NCBI GenBank assembly: GCA_965226925.1 | Contig: CBDDEN010000011.1 | Span: 1,302,001-1,366,000, forward strand | Length of the DNA: 64,000 bases | Reading direction: 5' to 3' | Origin: CBDDCX01 sp965226925 | GTDB taxonomy: Bacteria; Gemmatimonadota; Gemmatimonadetes; Longimicrobiales; Gaopeijiaceae | Part shown: piece after piece, positions 61,566 to 64,000 of the stretch | Layout: each line of letters opens with the position of its first letter | Position numbering within the stretch: position 1 is the first letter of the stretch | Position numbers and translations under genes: made by a program | Notes under the pieces: generated by a model | What the model saw: the letters and a program-made list of their open reading frames with translations, nothing else | The model's database searches: none | Told to the model about the DNA's origin: nothing

Positions 61566-63065
61566 ATGGTCCGGAACGCAAATCGGAACGGGCGGCACTC
61601 CGCAGCGACGGCTCTTCTCCTCACCGCAGTACTATCGGCCCTGGGCTGTCGGGCACCCGACGAGGCATCCCCCCTCCGCTTCGCGGTTTCCTTTCCCGCC
61701 GAACACAGCGCGACACCGCTCGATGGCCGCATTCTCCTCATGGTCTCCAATGACCAGGAGCCCGAGCCGCGCTTCCAGGTGAACGTCTTCATGGCGGGAG
61801 AGGGACAGGTCTGGCAGTCGGCTCCGGGCAACTTGTTCAGCACGCCGGAGCGGGTCCGGATCGACCCCTCGAGCGACGACGTGATCCGGATCATCCTGGA
61901 CCAGGAGATCCCACCGCTACCCCCGTACGAGGACACCGGGTACATCCGCTACGTCCAGATCGAGAGCAATCTGCTTTCGGAGTTCTGGGGGCGGCCCATG
62001 CATCTCGGCGCCATCGTACTCCTGCCGGAGGGCTATGAGGATCACCCCGAAGCCCATTATCCCCTTATGATCAACCACGGGCACTTCGAGCGCGAGTTCC
62101 GAGGGTTCAACGAGACGCCGCCCGCGCCGGGTCTGGAAGGTCCGGAGCTCGCTCGCGCCGAGCGTGACTACGCGTTCTACCAGGAGTGGACGAGTCCCGG
62201 GTACCCGCGCATGTTGTACGCCAAGGTCCAGCACGCGAATCCCTACTACGACGACTCCTACGCGGTGAACTCCGCGAACGTGGGTCCCTACGGCGACGCG
62301 ATCAACTACGAGCTCATCCCGGAGATCGAGCGGCGCTTCCGCGGCATCGGCCAAGGGTGGGCCCGCGGCCTGCACGGCGGCTCGACCGGTGGGTGGGAAA
62401 CGCTCGGATCGCAAATCTTCTATCCGGACGAGTACAACGGCGCCTGGGCGGCCTGCCCGGACGTGGTCAACTTCCACTTCTACCGCATCGTGCCGCTGTA
62501 CGAGGCTGAGAACGCGTACTACGAGCAGACCGAGTGGCGACGGATCTACCGGCCGGGATACCGGAACACCCTCGGTGAGCTCCGCAACACGTTCGAGGAG
62601 AGGAACCTGATCGAGCTGGTCATCGGGACGAACAGCCGTTCAGGAGGCCAGCACGACATCTGGCCCGCCGTGTTCGGTCCGGTGGGCGACGATGGATATC
62701 CGGCCTACCCGTACGACAAGTGGACGGGGGAGATCGACCGAGAGGTCGTGGAGTACTGGCGTGAGAACTACGATCTGACACACATCCTGGAGCGGGACTG
62801 GGCCACGCTGGGGCCGAAACTCGAGGGAAAGCTGCACGTGTACATGGGCGACATGGACAACGGCTACCTCAACAACGCCGTCTACATTCTCGAGGAGTTC
62901 CTCGAAGGCACCACGAACCCGTACTACGGTGGTTCGGTGGAGTACGGCGACCGGCAGCCGCACTGCTACAGTGGCCACGACCGGCGTTACTGGTTCGACC
63001 AGCTCCAGGGGAGGATCCTGGACACGGCACCGGCGGGCGCAGACCTGACAAGCTGGCGGTACTGA
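61566..63065 (+). CDS. Putative esterase-like lipoprotein
   Basis: I choose ATG 61566 (GGAGG five bases upstream) over ATG 61551, which lacks spacing. The product has about 499 residues, with a lipoprotein signal (ATALLLTAVLSALGC). It has an N-terminal beta-rich part (GRILLMVSNDQEPEPRFQVN), then an alpha/beta-hydrolase-like region: LGAIVLLPEGYEDHPEAHYP, LMINHGHF, and a candidate nucleophile serine in ARGLHGGSTGGWETLGSQIF (GGSTGG in place of GxSxG). HGHFERE and a C-terminal CYSGHDRRYWFDQ supply possible histidines. It resembles family 1 carbohydrate esterase-like proteins. It follows the AsmA gene by 19 bases. Confidence 0.7.
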   Translation: MVRNANRNGRHSAATALLLTAVLSALGCRAPDEASPLRFAVSFPAEHSATPLDGRILLMVSNDQEPEPRFQVNVFMAGEGQVWQSAPGNLFSTPERVRIDPSSDDVIRIILDQEIPPLPPYEDTGYIRYVQIESNLLSEFWGRPMHLGAIVLLPEGYEDHPEAHYPLMINHGHFEREFRGFNETPPAPGLEGPELARAERDYAFYQEWTSPGYPRMLYAKVQHANPYYDDSYAVNSANVGPYGDAINYELIPEIERRFRGIGQGWARGLHGGSTGGWETLGSQIFYPDEYNGAWAACPDVVNFHFYRIVPLYEAENAYYEQTEWRRIYRPGYRNTLGELRNTFEERNLIELVIGTNSRSGGQHDIWPAVFGPVGDDGYPAYPYDKWTGEIDREVVEYWRENYDLTHILERDWATLGPKLEGKLHVYMGDMDNGYLNNAVYILEEFLEGTTNPYYGGSVEYGDRQPHCYSGHDRRYWFDQLQGRILDTAPAGADLTSWRY

Positions 63066-63105
63066 GCCTGGGCGCCGACACTACCCGGCCGGAGCCGGCC
63101 TAGCG

Positions 63106-64000
63106 CTAACGGATCACGATTTCCACGCGGCGATTTCGCGCCCGCCCGTCGGGCGTCGCATTGTCGGCGATAGGTGATCCTTCGCCACTGGCCAGGACGG
63201 TGATACTCGTGGGATCGAGTCCGGCCCCCACCAAGACGGCTCGCACGGCCTCGGCCCGTCGGAGGGATACGGTGCGGTTCGTCTCTTCGGACCCCGTGGA
63301 GTCGGTGTGGCCGTCGATCAACAAGCCCGCCATTCGGGCGCCGCGCAGCGCCGCAGCGATACTCTCGCGCCTCCGATCACAATCTCGAGTCCTCGGTTGG
63401 TGCTCCTGAGTGTCGTGACGTCTTCGAGGGTCGACCTCCGCTCGCCCGCGGGCCGTGAGCGACGAAGAGCCCGTCGGGAACAACGCGCCTCCGATCACAA
63501 TCTCGAGTCCTCGGTTGGTGCTCCTGAGTGTCGTGACGTCTTCGAGGGTACTCACGAGCAGATCGAGCTCGCTACGGATCCGGTCGCGATCCATCTCGGC
63601 GGCACGTCGCGCCCGCTCGGCCTGGTCCACTGCGTTCGTCCGCGCAGCGAGTGAATCAGCTCGCGCTCGCTGGCTGGCCGCCTCGGTACGGGCCGCAGCT
63701 TCGGCCGCCTCGCGCTCCGTTCGCTCCTGAGCGAGGGAAGCCTCCAGCTCCTGCAGCCTACCCAGCAGTTCCGCCTCTGCCGGCGAGGGTGCCGCTTGGG
63801 CGGAATCATCGGCGGGCTGCTGTGCGAGCGTGCCCGCCGCCGCGGGTACGCCTACTTCATCTCTCACCTCGCCGACCGAAGGGATACGCAGGGCCGTTGG
63901 CTGCGCACTCTGGGAAATCCGCCGCCGATAACGCAGTCCCAACTCGAACCCCCATCCACCCCGCGCTCCGGCCCAGGTCCGCGTAAGACGGGCTGTGAGA
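63106..64000 (-). CDS. OmpA family outer-membrane protein, 5' end outside window, with internal 66-base insertion
   Basis: The minus-strand frame is open to the right edge. The first visible residues (TWAGARGGWGFELGLRYR) look like the end of an outer-membrane beta-barrel. An Ala/Gln/Glu-rich linker follows (LQELEASLAQERTEREAAEA), and then an OmpA peptidoglycan-binding domain: GLEIVIGGALFPTGSSSLTA, LLIDGHTDSTGSEETNRTVS, RRAEAVRAVLVGAG and ARNRRVEIVIR. Between RAEVD and SIAAALRG lie 22 foreign residues, from an out-of-phase copy of the preceding coding sequence. The protein remains open but the OmpA domain is distorted in its early helix. Confidence 0.82.
   Translation of the reverse strand, partial: LTARLTRTWAGARGGWGFELGLRYRRRISQSAQPTALRIPSVGEVRDEVGVPAAAGTLAQQPADDSAQAAPSPAEAELLGRLQELEASLAQERTEREAAEAAARTEAASQRARADSLAARTNAVDQAERARRAAEMDRDRIRSELDLLVSTLEDVTTLRSTNRGLEIVIGGALFPTGSSSLTARGRAEVDPRRRHDTQEHQPRTRDCDRRRESIAAALRGARMAGLLIDGHTDSTGSEETNRTVSLRRAEAVRAVLVGAGLDPTSITVLASGEGSPIADNATPDGRARNRRVEIVIR
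63366..63549. repeat. Perfect 66-bp direct repeat inside the OmpA gene
   Basis: 63366-63431 and 63484-63549 are identical over 66 bases and 118 bases apart. The right copy is in its proper reading frame (EDVTTLRSTNRGLEIVIGG on the minus strand). The left copy is read in another phase (RRRHDTQEHQPRTRDCDRRR). Because 66 is divisible by three, the frame recovers afterwards. Confidence 0.9.

Noticed and set aside
1..64000. tRNA, rRNA or riboswitch genes
   Set aside because: I looked through the gaps for cloverleaf-like or conserved rRNA/riboswitch sequence and saw none convincing; this was by eye only.

Overview
The window is GC-rich bacterial chromosome with no rRNA, tRNA, CRISPR or phage genes that I could see. 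An OmpA-type protein, an AsmA-family protein, several lipobox lipoproteins and a serine/threonine kinase fused to a TolB-like propeller point to a Gram-negative (diderm) bacterium. Kinase-propeller fusions, tandem MgtE genes and this style of secreted protein are common in Gemmatimonadota, so that phylum is my best guess. It is an inference: the window holds no phylogenetic marker.

Layout. 1-7.2 kb (minus strand): MFS transporter (runs off the left edge), Na/Pi cotransporter, two short-chain dehydrogenases separated by a 317-bp MITE-like element, a frameshifted LysA-type decarboxylase and a DapA-family lyase. 7.2-11.9 kb: accessory stretch with a small membrane protein between 73-bp direct repeats, a spondin-N lipoprotein, a beta-helix protein, and a decayed second dapA copy. 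Both dapA copies are preceded by the orphan C-terminal tail of a sugar-type ABC ATPase. 12.3-16.7 kb: a tight three-gene operon (aminotransferase, 2-hydroxyacid dehydrogenase, glycerate 2-kinase) fitting serine -> hydroxypyruvate -> glycerate -> 2-phosphoglycerate, with a broken divergent XRE-cupin regulator. 17-18.5 kb: aspartate kinase. 18.6-25.1 kb: an Fe(III)-type ABC transporter, two divergent amidohydrolases and an HbpS/GlcG protein. 25.2-39.5 kb: SDR, carbohydrate ABC transporter, and a flavin dehydrogenase pair resembling D-hydroxyproline/opine dehydrogenases, divergent from a class III aminotransferase and a two-subunit 3-oxoacid CoA-transferase. Together these look like an amino-acid or opine-like uptake and degradation locus. 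A kinase-propeller gene has been inserted into its divergent promoter region. 39.5-41.4 kb: an unusual module encoding a Cys/Trp-rich membrane protein joined to a zinc-metalloprotease domain, inserted next to the CoA-transferase gene. 41.6-64 kb: tandem MgtE magnesium transporters, a c-type-cytochrome lipoprotein, an amidase, methyltransferases, a Gly-rich surface lipoprotein, a broken NTF2-like gene with a transposase scrap, an aspartoacylase-like Tat protein, RidA, GNAT, a double ATP-grasp ligase, an AsmA protein with an internal stop, an esterase-like lipoprotein and an OmpA protein (runs off the right edge).

Two themes stand out. First, accessory genes repeatedly sit between long imperfect direct repeats of host sequence: 73 bp at 7.3/8.1 kb, 133 bp at 33.7/36.6 kb, 169 bp at 39.3/41.4 kb, and the whole dapA locus at 6.2-7.3/10.9-11.9 kb. 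Second, many reading frames carry single-base shifts, internal stops or small template-switch duplications. The best candidate for something new is the 39.7-40.8 kb gene. It carries a 21-base C tract near its start. At the junction to the protease domain it has a textbook A_AAA_AAC slippery heptamer directly before a stop, with the -1 frame continuing through an HExxH protease. Programmed frameshifting and a single missing A are both possible there.
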